From the NCBI GenBank assembly GCA_029532415.1, contig JAQOTA010000071.1:992001-1056000 (forward strand): a stretch of DNA of 64,000 nucleotides, written 5' to 3'. This document shows positions 13,066-24,220 of this stretch, piece after piece (within the stretch, counting starts at the first letter, position 1; each line of letters starts with the position of its first letter). The DNA comes from Marasmius tenuissimus (taxonomy: Eukaryota > Basidiomycota > Agaricomycetes > Agaricales > Marasmiaceae). Both the position numbers and the translations under genes were made by a program. Under the pieces are notes generated by a model. The model did not search any database, was not told the DNA's origin, and saw only the letters and a list, made by a program, of their open reading frames with translations.

Positions 13066-13248
13066 TCCACTATTTGCTGGCGTGATACTGGACTATTAGT
13101 GAGATATTCCGCAGAGAAAAGGCGCCGCATGGAACTGAAAATATCGCGGGCGGGTGGTGGACAGTGTAATACAAGCGAAGACAGAATTTGTGACGTCTTC
13201 GGAATTCCCGCGGCGTACCCTTCAACATAGACCACGACGTCCTTCACA
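13066..13248. promoter_or_regulatory. Bidirectional promoter region
   Basis: These 183 bases separate the divergent start codons of the CoA-binding-domain gene (-) and the cysteine synthase-like gene (+), so both core promoters must sit here. I see no clear TATA box. The assignment rests on gene orientation only. Confidence 0.5.
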
Positions 13249-15399
13249 ATGCTGCTGCCAGCACAGTGGTTCAGCGAGAAGATCCCGCCTTGGTTTCGTC
13301 TTCCTAGTCACTCAACATTCCGACATTTATTCTACGGCGCATTGATCGGGTTCTCACTATCTGTGACTACAAGTTCACTTCTGGCATACTACCGAGCACA
13401 AAAAGATGAACGCGACGTCTCACGTTTCGAACCGCGACCAATCGAATTGAGACGCGATGAGGTGCTTTCAGGAGTGACGGGGCTAATTGGTGGGTCTTTT
13501 TGAATGGCAACAAATCACGTCGTACTGATTTAGGACGAAAAGGAAACACGCCCTTGATTCGAATCGACTCACTAAGCAATGCACTCGGAGTTGAGATATA
13601 TGGAAAAGCGGAGGTCAGCTTGATCTGTTTTGAGTCATCAACCTTGTCAAATGTAACCATGAGTACAGTTCTTGAACCCAGGAGGGAGTGTGAAGGACCG
13701 CGTTGCTCTGAGAAGTACGTGAAAATGAGATCGCTTTTCTCATTTGATGAACACCCGCACTAGTGATTGAGGATGCCGAGACTGAGGGCCTCCTACGACC
13801 TCATACTGGATCGCGAATTTTCGAAGGAACAGTGGGATCTACTGGGATCTCCATTGCTACCATCGCCCGTGCGAGGTGTGTCCCATTCGTTGTTCAAGGA
13901 CCCAACGTCTATTTGACACCCGTGCCTAAAGAGGTTACGAAGCCAGTACGCGTCATCCCTGCTTATGTGGACTCTGACCTCTCATGGATCACGATGACCA
14001 CCTAGCAATTATCATGCCAGACGATGTCGCACAGGAAAAGGTCAAAGCGTTACTCTCCCTGGGTGCTGAAGTGGAACGAGTACGGCCAGCAAGTATAGTC
14101 GATAAGAAACAGGTACGTATACTGCCGGCCTGTCTCGATCGTTCTCATGCTTGAGTGCAATCCGCAGTACGTGAACCTCGCGAGAGAACGCGCAATCGCT
14201 TTCGGGAAGCCCTTCTCAAGCTCAAAGCCGCATCTGCTATCAACACCTTCGTCCTCAATGATAGTGTCTGCTAGCGCAGACGAAAATGCTGAGGAAGACG
14301 TTGATCACCATGCTCCCAGAGGTTTCTTTGCTGACCAGTTTGAGGTGCGAGATGGGCAGAGTACACCATAGAATCAGAGCTGATATATTGCGTTTTTGCA
14401 GAATCGAAGTAATCACGACGCTCACTATGAAGGTACTGGCCCTGAGATTTGGAGGCAAACAAACGGGCGCTTGGATGCCTTCGTGAGCGGAGCTGGTATC
14501 CCGTCTTTTAGAATTCCTTGCAAAGCCGTGACTCAACTACCCAACAGGTACTGGAGGTACTATTGCAGGTACCGGTAGATTCATCAAATCAAAGAATGAG
14601 GATGTGTGGGTAGTCCTCGCTGATCCCGAGGGAAGCGGATTGTATAACAAGGTGATAAGATTCGTCTGGTCAGTTCGGTTGGTGACAGGACTTATCAGTG
14701 ATAGGTCAAATTTGGAGTCATGTTCGATTACAAGGAAAGCGAAGGAAAAAAGAGGCGCCACCAAGTTGATACGGTTGTGGAGGGAATGTAAGTGACCCAC
14801 TCAGTCCCGTGAATTAGGCATGATATCTCATGGTACACAGTGGTATCAACAGGATAACCAACAACATCGACTTGGCGCTACCCATAATCAACGATGCGTT
14901 CCGGTGAGTCTGCATGGGTGCCTGTCAACCTATCAACCTCTTGACAGAAAAAACTCTCTTAGGATAACGGACGCAGAAGCGGTCAGTATGTCGCGATATC
15001 TCGTGAAGCATGATGGGCTATTCCTGGGATCAAGCAGTGCCTGTAACCTTGTGGCAAGTGTCAGACTCGCACAAAAGATGGGGTGGAAGGAGGGTCAAAT
15101 AATAGTGACAATATTGTACGTCTCTTGTCCGCTAACCGCTACTCTCCTAACCACCGAAATCCAGGTGCGACTCGGGCACACGACATTATTCCAAGGTATG
15201 TTACTACCTCGTCTATCCATTCAACATTCAATGTTGACCAACCCTTTTTTAGTTCTGGTAAGCTGTCCAGTTCAGCGTGAGATGAGCCCGTGTTGAGATC
15301 AATCCCGTTGATTGAAGGAACGACGAGTATTTGCAGAAAGCTGGTATACCGAACGATATCACTATCGTCGAAGACCTGTTGGCACAAAAGTCACAGTGA
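13249..15399 (+). CDS. Membrane-anchored cysteine synthase-like PLP enzyme (Mcy1/YGR012W type)
   Basis: Fifteen exons join to 460 residues: 13249-13489, 13543-13613, 13669-13714, 13764-13875, 13932-13945, 14006-14112, 14168-14344, 14402-14495, 14548-14651, 14705-14787, 14841-14903, 14963-15115, 15165-15195, 15253-15257, 15318-15399. The total is exactly divisible by three. Residues 27-48 are a hydrophobic anchor. Then come the fold-type II PLP signatures: LIGNTPLIRID, NPGGSVKDR with the Schiff-base Lys at 113, EGTVGSTGIS (substrate loop), SGAGTGGTIAGTG (phosphate loop) and GSSSACN. This matches fungal cysteine synthase 2, whose yeast relative sits on the mitochondrial outer membrane. Substrate choice (O-acetylserine or other) cannot be read from sequence. 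Exons 5 and 14 are microexons of 14 and 5 nt, discussed under findings. An acidic/Ser insertion lies before HHAPRGFFADQFE. Confidence 0.9.
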
Positions 15400-15726
15400 G
15401 CATTGTCATCAATAGATCTACAGAGAGATATTACCTCCCAAAACATGTAGTATGTATGCGTACATAGAGTTCACCCGGAAGTTGGTGTGGACTTCAGCTT
15501 GTGGCGATTGATTGAACATCAGACCAGAAATGACCAAACAGACACAAACATCTTCGTCGTCGACTCTCGGTCAATATCTGGCAGGCCTTGCTGGTATCTG
15601 GAGAAATTGAAGTAGGATCCGCTCCAAACGAGTTTTGGATGCTCTCCAAGGCCTGAATAGGCGGTTCAGGAAAAAAGCGGCGCCTTTCGAAGCAAATCCT
15701 ACGCTCCTGCGGCCACTGGTTTTGGG

Positions 15727-18018
15727 ATGACGATAACACAGCGAAAACCTCAAAACAAGGCAGATGATGTTCCCAGTACGTCCAAAGTCAATCATAAATT
15801 ACCACCATCCTTCTCTTCTGACCCTCTGTCGCATTTGCAGTAGTGAACGAGCCAGGCGACTTATACCAGTGCGACTCGTGTTCATGTGACCTCACGCATA
15901 CTATTCGTATCAAGTGTGCCGACCCAGTTTGCGAGCCAGGAGATGGAGTGGACATATGTCCGAGTTGTTTCTGTGCAGGGAAGGAGTTTGGGAATCACAA
16001 ACGCGGTCATGCTTACCGGGTCATTGTACGTCAATGCTGGCGCGGTTCTCGTTCTATGAACGGCGACTAACTATTGCACGGTCGTGTTACAGGAAATCAA
16101 CTCATATCCTATTTTCACGGAAGATTGGGGTGCTGATGAGTGAGCTTCGGCCTTCCGGTCATCGTGTTCTCTGCCTGACTGTCCGCACCAGAGAGTTACT
16201 TCTCATCAAAGGAATCGCTACCCAAGGGTTCGGAAATTGGAAGAAAATAGCGGAAGTTGTTGGGACGCGGACGAAGGAAGAGGTCGAAGCACACTACACG
16301 TCGACGTACATTGACTCGGCGAACTGGCCCACTCCCGTACGTGACCATCACTCCTCCCCAAGAGCTACAGTGTGAACTCAACGATGCTCTACAGCCTATG
16401 GACAGACAGTTTGATGTTGATCCCGCTGACTTTCTAGAACGCAAGCGCCGGCGAATAGCAGCAATCAACTCAGCACCCATTCCTCCCCAAAAGCCAATGC
16501 CAGTCTCTCTCCCTGGTATCCACGAAATATCAGGATTCTTTCCTGGGCGACTGGAATTTGAACACGAACTTGACAATGAGGCTGAGGATCTCGTAAAGGA
16601 CCTCGAATTCGGTAGCGTTCTCCAGTGGGGCGGGGATGCTATTCCAGAAGATCCGAATGACTTGGACGTCAAAGCTCGAGTGCGTTGGGAGGAGGAACGG
16701 CGTAATCCCCAGAACCCAGCGCCGGCAGGGAAAGGGGTTTTCAGCGAGGTCTCTAATGGGTTTGTGGCTGCACACCGGTCGTCCACATCCACGAGTCCGG
16801 AAGTGAAAAAGGAGAAGCTGGCTAAGTCAGACGATGCAGCAGACGGGAATGAAGATGAATCAGACGAAGTCACTCAGCCACCTCCGATCGAAACGCACGA
16901 TTCTCTTGCGTTCAAGCTGACATTGCTCGAAATGTACTTCCAACGCGTACAGAAGCGGCATGAAGCTAAATCTGTCATGTATGATCGTGGTCTTTTGGAG
17001 TACAAGAAGGTATGTGTCCCAGCTGTCATCGTTCGATGGTTTGCCAGATCCACCCTCTTCTTCAGATGCAAGCCGCTGACAAGAAACGGCCTCGTGAAGA
17101 AAGAGAAATACTGCATCGTTTACGTCCCTTTGCCCGCCTACAGACGGCCGAGGATTACGAAGTCTTTACCGCCGATATTCTGTGTAAGTGAACCTCATGT
17201 TCGTGTGCATGTTGACCAACGTATGTGCATGTAGACGAGGCCCTACTTCGTAAACGGATAAAGGACCTCCAGGAATATCGCCGGTTGGGACTCGTCACAG
17301 CCGCGGATATTGAGAAGTATGAACTTGATATTGCGAAACGGGTAAGCGGTATTCCTCTATCGATGGGTACCTGATCCTTACGGTGTACAGACGCAGGCCA
17401 AGGCTGTTACCAAAGAGTATCACGTTTCGGACAGGCTTCAGCACCGTGGCATTGGTAGACAATCCTCCGGACCTGATCCTCGGCGCCATGCGTCAGGCGA
17501 CATTGACGATAGAAGGAGCCATGACCGAGAAGCGACGCCCAAGCTGTCGGGAGCACCGATACGTAGACCACGTACGTTCACAAGAGGTTCTGAGTGCTTT
17601 TCCCCCCTCGTACTAATGCTATGCTATTGCTCCAGCGGCGCCTCTTAACCTGGCAAACAGTCCTTCACTGCACCTTCTGACACCTGGCGAACAAACCCTC
17701 TGCTCGCAACTTCGAATATTGCCAAAACCCTACCTCGTCATCAAAGAAACCCTCGTGCGGGAATACGCTCGTCGTGGCGGCAAGCTTCGGAGACGTGAAG
17801 CAAGGGACTTGGTCAAGGTTGACGTCAGCAAAACAGCTCGAGTCTGGGACTTTTTGGTCCAGGCTGGATTCTTGAAGATTACTTCCGACCTAGATTCCTC
17901 CAATGCCACTGGAGGTACACCTTCGGTGCAGAGCTCGCCTCGCCCGCCTTCCGTAACCCCGTCCGTTGCAGAGAGCCAGCCCGCGATAACCAGTACCGGA
18001 TGGCAGCCGCCACTGTAA
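15727..18018 (+). CDS. ADA2: Transcriptional adaptor ADA2 (SAGA complex)
   Basis: Nine exons (15727-15775, 15841-16025, 16093-16139, 16192-16336, 16395-17009, 17066-17183, 17235-17341, 17391-17571, 17636-18018) give 609 residues. A ZZ zinc finger opens the protein (C27-x2-C30, then IKCADPVC, ICPSCF and the closing HKRGHAYRV). It is followed by EINSYPIFTEDWGADEE and a SANT/Myb domain (GFGNWKKIAEVVGTRTKEE). The middle contains the ADA2 block DVDPADFLERKRRR and a helical part around LLRKRIKDLQEYRRLGL. A C-terminal SWIRM domain (LVIKETLVREYARRGGKLRRREAR, WDFLVQAGF) ends the protein. Ada2 bridges Gcn5 and Ada3 in the histone acetyltransferase module and acts in the nucleus. The acidic central insert of about 130 residues (with NEDESDEV) is larger than in yeast. 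It ends 124 bases from the stop of the convergent neighbour. Confidence 0.93.
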
Positions 18019-18142
18019 CCATTGGATGTGTTGTTGTACCACCGATGTATTACTATGTATCTTTATTGCCAGGACTCAAATCATCTACATATCACTCACT
18101 ACGCATGCTGTACATATTTGCTACATACAGGATCCAATATAG

Positions 18143-19798
18143 TTAATGTTCTTTCTTTGTTACACCAGGTTTACAACCCGCCAACTCTCTCAAGACAAGC
18201 TCGAGGAGTCTGCGATAGTAAGTCGTGACGTTGGCGTACTCGGGGAGTAACCATTGCACCGATGGATTCCGAGCAGAGGCTAGCGTACCCTCGAGATTGT
18301 AATCGTCCTGCAGCCCGTAGAAGAATGCGACGGGGATGAGAAATTCCATGCCTTTGGACGTGAGAAGCGATTGAAGCTTGTGAGGTATCTTATCGAACCT
18401 CTCGGTCGCGTTGCCTCTGTGACGCTCGCAATGGATAGACTAGTGTGTGCACCGATAAGTGGGAAACTTCACATACACCATCAGAGATAACTCACGTTGG
18501 GGTCGGCTGGGGCGATTTCACCGACCTAGTGTGATGTATCTCAGAACTTCGGCTTTTGATAGACGTTGATCAAGGAAATAAGCACTCACGTCAGGGAGGT
18601 GCTTGTGAACAGAAGTCGCTATATTCCCCGCATCTTCCCCGCTGATATTCTTGCATCCTTGTAGGACCCACTTGACTTCCTCGTCCGATAATGAGAACAA
18701 CTGTTTGAGATGACCGATGTGAAAAATCCCGAAATACTCCAAAAACGGTTGAAGGGAATCGTTTGCCGAGGCATATATGTTCAGAAAGCTTGTCAGTCGA
18801 GAATAGGCGTCCGAATTTTTGACGTGGCTGTGGTTGCCACAGCTGAGACACTTTTCGGGGTAGAATACTGGAATCTTTGATTGCATGGTCTGGGTCATAG
18901 ACTACATAAGTACGAACACTGTTATGCGGGTAATGGATCTACGTACGCTTTCAGTACGTTTTATGGATGTTGTTGGCAGAGAACTGGAAGTGGAGCTAGT
19001 CATTTGAATTCTTGCTTGGGCTTCGGTCACCGAAGAGTCGTCCCGGCGGCCAGATATCGCAGCCAGCGATTCCTGATCAGGCTGGAGTCAAGGACGGAAC
19101 GAGCAGGAGAGAGAGACCAGGCTCACTTCACGTGTTTCCTCTTGGAAATAAAATGTTGACATTTTTCCGATGTAAACCTGGGTACATGTTGAACAATGAT
19201 CAGCCTCGCTTTGGGATTCGAAGTCAGATCGCAGCAGTTACCCTTATACGCTTCCCGGGGGTGCTACTAGCCCTGGAGCAGCCAATGGCGCTGATTTTTC
19301 GAGAGAAGTTCTTGGCTTTCAAGCGAGATTGGCGTCTTTGATAACGGAGTTGATTGGCCACCCAGCCGTCGTAATACATCTGAACCGGCCAACGGTCAAA
19401 GCATATCGTCAATTGTGGGTAGTCCTCCACCATCTACCAGGTCTGAGGTTAGAGATGGCAGCAAAGAGCAGCAGCGATTGACATCCCACCTTATCCACGA
19501 AAGCCTCCCAGAGTCTTCGGTCTTGAGCTGTAGATTTCAACATTGTATCGTGAAAATGAGCGGACGCCGTTTGCTGGAGGTTTTTCTGCGGGAAGTGGGT
19601 CACAGTCGTCAATGGACGTAGTGACTGCAGTGTTCAGAGTTGAGGAGACGCACGTACCCTAAAACTTTCGAAAGTGTTGCGATCCATGATACTCCTGTGC
19701 TCGAGCTCTTGTCGGAGCATCCTCACAAAGGCATCCGGGATCTTGCTAAAGGGGCTCGGGACGAGCTCTCTCACCATGGGTTTATGAGAAGAGAGCAT
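18143..19798 (-). CDS. Uncharacterised SAM-like domain protein, paralogue of the gene at 48477-50200
   Basis: Clear exons include 19798-19658, 19585-19490 and 19433-19242, all in phase 0. Further exons down to 18143 are bounded by good splice sites. The N-terminal part contains HFHDTMLKSTAQDRRLWEAF and DYPQLTICFDRWPVQMYYDGW, followed by a basic stretch and a Ser/Thr-rich linker. A C-x2-C pair with later His residues (EKCLSCGNHSH) precedes a helical SAM-like region (LQPFLEYFGIFHIGHLKQLF). After two more introns the protein ends with a second helical block (LLTSKGMEFLIPVAFFYG ... YYRRLLELVLREL). Its paralogue shares the same order of blocks. I do not recognise a named family. A protein-interaction role would be a guess. 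Confidence 0.65.
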
Positions 19799-20187
19799 TG
19801 CGAGGATATGATCAGTGTCATCGCTTTATATAGTCGGGCGCGGGGAATCCAGTAGAATCTTCTGGCTGATCAATGTTGAAAAATGAACCGCTCTTGAAGG
19901 AACGTGACTCCTGCAGTCTGCACGGACAAGTATTGGTAAGGTGAAAAGAATTTCGTAGTCTGTGAGATTTCCAAAGTATAGAACCGGACTGGCTATTGCG
20001 CTCTTGAGTATGATTGGGGCGACTGCCATTGTCGTTCGCGTATTGTTTTGGGGGCGAACATGAGTCGTGCGCGTTGGTGGCTGTGCAGTAAGCGGCGCGT
20101 GTAGTCACAATCGCGTGACTCACCCTTCGACTCAGCCTAACGCTGCCCAAACTCTGATTGCAACTGCCATTTCTCCGTCACACGGTC

Positions 20188-22358
20188 ATGGAAGATCCTT
20201 CAATCTTTGGGGACGAAGTTATAGCTGACAGTGAAGGAGAAGATGATTCATTTATTCCTCTCAAACGAGCTAGAATTGCGGGAAATGGTGCGCCTCATCG
20301 AATCTCCTACTCAGAAACTTGATTGACTCCAATATCCTACCTCCTCAGATTCAACGGTTTCCCAATTCACAGAGAACCGGACGCTCAACGATTCGGTTAC
20401 AAACTTCACGCCATGCATTGCTACGAAAGTCAGCACCATCGAGAATGCGTCCAGTAGCTCAGCGGGTCCCTCTGCACCGTCTCGGCCACGTCCCAAGCCT
20501 GCGTACAAAGGCGCAGCAGGGTTCCAAGGAGACTCTTCTATCTCCAATGAGTCGAGATCAACACCCCCGTCCCGTGTTGAGGATAATACCATGCTGCTAG
20601 ATTTCGCAATTCCCAGCATTGCGGACCGAGCAAAGATGCGTCGACGAGACAACAAGTCGTCCCCAAGACCCACTTTCTCCGAATTCACTCCTCCTCCTCC
20701 TCCTCTTCCTCCGTCGAAGTCGAACTCCAGGAAGACGTCCCCAATAGAAGTTCTTGAGCTCACAGACTCAGACGACGATGAGCTCGCTCTTGCGCCCGCC
20801 TCGACGAAAAAGAAGTCAGCGACAGCAAAGCCGAAGGCTAAGCCACGCAAGTCACCAGTCAAGCGCACCCGTGTGGTCCATTCTCCTCCCCCAGACTCGT
20901 CGCAGCCCAGTTTACCCATCGCTACTTCCCCAATTCTTCCTCCCGTCCCATTGCCTGGTTCTACCTTGCCACCCTCGGATCCTCCTCTACCCACACCGTT
21001 GGAACATCCTCCTATTGCCGTGCTTCCCAAGTTGACCATTGAACAAGGTTCTTCCTCGCGTGCAACATCTCCTTGCCCTTCAGGAAAGCGGAAGAGGTCA
21101 TCTGAACGCGATGAACTCGAAGGAGACGACGTGAGCATGGACGTCGATAAGCAGTCGATGCCACCGCCGCAAACAGCTGATACGAGTTCTTCCAAGAAGA
21201 CGAAGAAGACAAAGGAAAAGAAGAAACCGACTGTGAGCGTCGAGATCGAGAGCAAGAAGGCGAAGGGCAAGAAGGTGACCAAGGAGAAGGCAAGTCGGGC
21301 TCGTGGGTCTTTTTCTGCGTTTGTCACTGATCGTTTCTGTGCAGACGCCGCTGAATAAAGGGAAAGGAAAAGCGAAAGAGGCGGAAGTGGCTCAGAGTGC
21401 TGAGATCGTATACGACGATGACGACCTTTTTGGGGATGGACGTCCAGAAACCATCCCTATGGGTGCGGGTCCTTCCACGTCTTCATCTTCGGATCGTCGT
21501 CAGGTCTCTTCCGAAACCTCAGCTCGGCCGAATCCACCGGAAGACGGAGAGGAACGTGAGCCACCTCAAAAACGGCAGAAGACGGATACAAATACCAAAA
21601 AGAATTCGTCGAAGAAGAAGAGGAGCCAGAAGGTCGTCATGTCCGAGGAGGAGGAGGATGGGAAACCGGAAGAGGCGGAAAAGGTCAAGTCAGCGAAGAA
21701 GAACGGAAGCTCAAAGAAGACAAAGACAAAGGCCTCAAAGGACTCTCATGACCAGGATGGTCCAGCAGATCACCATTCGTCCGAAATCAGTGTGGATACC
21801 CTTCCTAAGGTTCGTTTGTATTCCCTCATTTCTCGACACGGCGCCCTCATCTTGCGTTTGCAGGAAAACGTCAATCCTTCACCTGTCGCCCCAGCACCTG
21901 TGATCCCACAGACCATTGCTACCGAAACCCCAAGTAAACCCGCAAATCCATCCATTTCCTCGCGCTACACTATTGCCCCACGTACAAAGTCTACCCCCAT
22001 GTCCGAGCTTATTCGACGTGCCAACGCCCAGCCCGGCTCACCCTTCTACTCACCAACCACTTCGTCTGCGAAACCATCCGCGGCGGGTACTACTTACTCG
22101 CCGTACATGAAGAGCTCCAGAAGCATGCTCTCTCGTATCGCGCCCCTACATCCGAATAGACGCACTCCTCCCCCTCCTCCCCCGCCACCGCCGCCTCGAA
22201 AGAAAAGCAAGAAAGAGCTTGAGCTTGAAGAGAAATGGGAGGAGGAACTTGTGGAGAGTGTCGGTGGACTTACGGAATGGGCCGCCTTGCCAGAACAGGA
22301 GAGAAAGGATATGAGGAGGATGAAGAGAGAGAAAGAGATGTACGGTTATGAGGACTGA
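20188..22358 (+). CDS. Large Lys/Pro/Ser-rich nuclear-type protein, unknown function
   Basis: Four exons (20188-20287, 20349-21289, 21345-21809, 21864-22358) give 666 residues. The protein is acidic at the start (SEGEDDSFIPLKRARI) and then disordered. It has a SUMO-interaction-like patch (PIEVLELTDSDDDEL), several KKTKKTKEKKK-type basic tracts, KRQKT/RKR nuclear-localisation-like signals and a run of Pro residues. The only strongly helical part is the C-terminal KKELELEEKWEEELVESV ... ERKDMRRMKREKEMYGYED, probably the conserved end. The second intron (21290-21344) has a GC donor in perfect GC-AG context (AAG|GCAAGT). The third intron is 54 nt without in-frame stops, so its retention would keep the frame. 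I do not recognise an orthologue. A nuclear or chromatin location is inferred from composition. Confidence 0.75.
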
Positions 22359-22800
22359 GCGGTTTGGACTGATTGCTTTTTCTTTCTTATGCTCTGTATA
22401 CCAATGAGTTGTTGTATTGCGGTTGCTTGCCTCTTGCTATCATATCCTAGTCACCCCAAACTACATGCCCTGTATCGAGTATACTACGGATGGAATGAGA
22501 TATTGATTGTGTATCCTCTTCGCGTCGAGAAGGGAGTTCTCCTCAGACTCCGAGTCTCGGAGTGGACGCGCCGACATCACCTGATCGTTCGCCCAAACTG
22601 ACGACATCGCGTCGCGGTCTCGGAAATCGAGGATTTGCGCTTAGCAATCCCCTTCTCACACCTATCCACCCATGACCGTACTATCTCTCGATTAGAGGCT
22701 TAAAAGAATCGGATCGTCTTGACTCTTACCTGATGACCTCAATCCCTTGACCTGACCAATACTTATAACCTCTTCTAACTCTCATTGCTCTGCGACAGCC

Positions 22801-23716
22801 ATGCCCCCGTTTTTCTCATTGCCTCACGTTGAACCTTGCCTCAAGCGCGTTCGAGCCCTATTTGGAGGCACATTTATTGTCGATTCTCACAAAGCGAAGC
22901 TTGTGTGAGTCAGTGCTTTACACGAATCAAGGTGGTCCCATAACTACCAACAGCTGGGAACACCCTCGTTTTCCTTACATCTATTTCCCCAAGGAGGAGG
23001 TTCCACAGAAATACTTGAAGAGTAGATCTGGCGACAAGAACACATTCGATGTAGTTGTGGGCTCAAGGAAAGCCGAGGGGGCGGTCAAGGTTTTCGAAGG
23101 GGATAGTAAACTCTCTGGCCTACTCAAGATTGAATTCTGGGCTATGGACGGCTGGTTCGAGGAGGATGAGCAGATCTTTGTTCACCCTAAAGATCCGTAC
23201 AAGGTACGTTGCGCTCACCGAAATCTCAGGACGTCAATCACATTCACACCGATATCTCTCTTTGAATACCTAGCGCGTCGATGTACTTCAGTCATCCAGA
23301 CACGTCCGGGTTGAAGTAAACGGTGTTGAGGTCGCGAATACTCACCGTCCCCGGTTCCTGTACGAAACGGGACTCCCTATCCGGACGTACATCCCCAAGA
23401 CAGACTGCAGACTCGATCTTCTCGTGCCTTCTGACCTGACCACTCAGTGTCCTTACAAGGTAACGTCCTCCATCTAATCTTCTTACGGCGACCTCTGATA
23501 GCCTCTGATCGATATTTCGTATGGCAGGGCATAGCCAACTACTATCATGTTCAAACTTCCCCGGACAAGACGCCCACGAAGAACATCGTATGGTGGTACC
23601 GAAATCCGAGTCTTGAATGTGCTGCCATCAACGGGTTCGCCGCGTTCTACGATGAGAAGGTGGACGTCTGGGTGGATGGGGAAAAACAAACTCGTCCACA
23701 AACGCACTTTGCGTGA
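22801..23716 (+). CDS. DUF427 domain protein
   Basis: Four exons (22801-22904, 22954-23203, 23274-23459, 23528-23716) give 242 residues. Two halves of the DUF427 beta-barrel fold are visible. The first has VRALFGGTFIVDSHKAKLVWE, HPRFPYIYFPKEEV and ending near EQIFVHPKDPYKRVD. The second has SSRHVRVEVNGVEVANTHRPRFLYETGLPIRTYIPKTD, CPYKGIANYYHV, IVWWYRNP and FAAFYDEKVDVWVDG. The family is common in bacteria and fungi and its biochemical function is unknown. The start at 22801 is the first ATG giving the conserved LFGG strand. The spacing to the preceding gene is 442 bases. Confidence 0.9.
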
Positions 23717-24220
23717 AGTCACTCTCCGGAGTTCTGGGTTCTAGCTAATTATTTGGTGCGATGTAACTAGTGCTCCTCGAATCGGTATCATCCAAAGAGT
23801 TCTTCAACATCCTTCTCAACCCCGGTCTGTGCTTTTAGTCGTTGGTCTAGCAGATCGACATGTTATCACCTCCCAATTTTCAAAGTGATTATCCGACTTG
23901 ACCCATACTCCTGCAGCGCCACCCCATAACCCAACTCGCCCTCTCAAGCAGCCAGGCTCCTTATCCCTCACTTTGTCCGATTGGACGGAGTAGTCTAAAA
24001 CATCTCCACCCCAAATCAGACTTGGTCACGAAACGTCAGATTGACGGTTTGCATCCCGTAAATAAAGAGAATAAAGTCTAGAGTCCACATCGTCAGACGT
24101 CAACGCAGGTCAACGCCATTCGAGGTATCGGATAATGCCTATGACATGAGAGGATGATAATGCACGGCTTGTAACTTGTAAATTGTTGCTCGAACTATTT
24201 TTATACGTGGCCGAGTCTAC

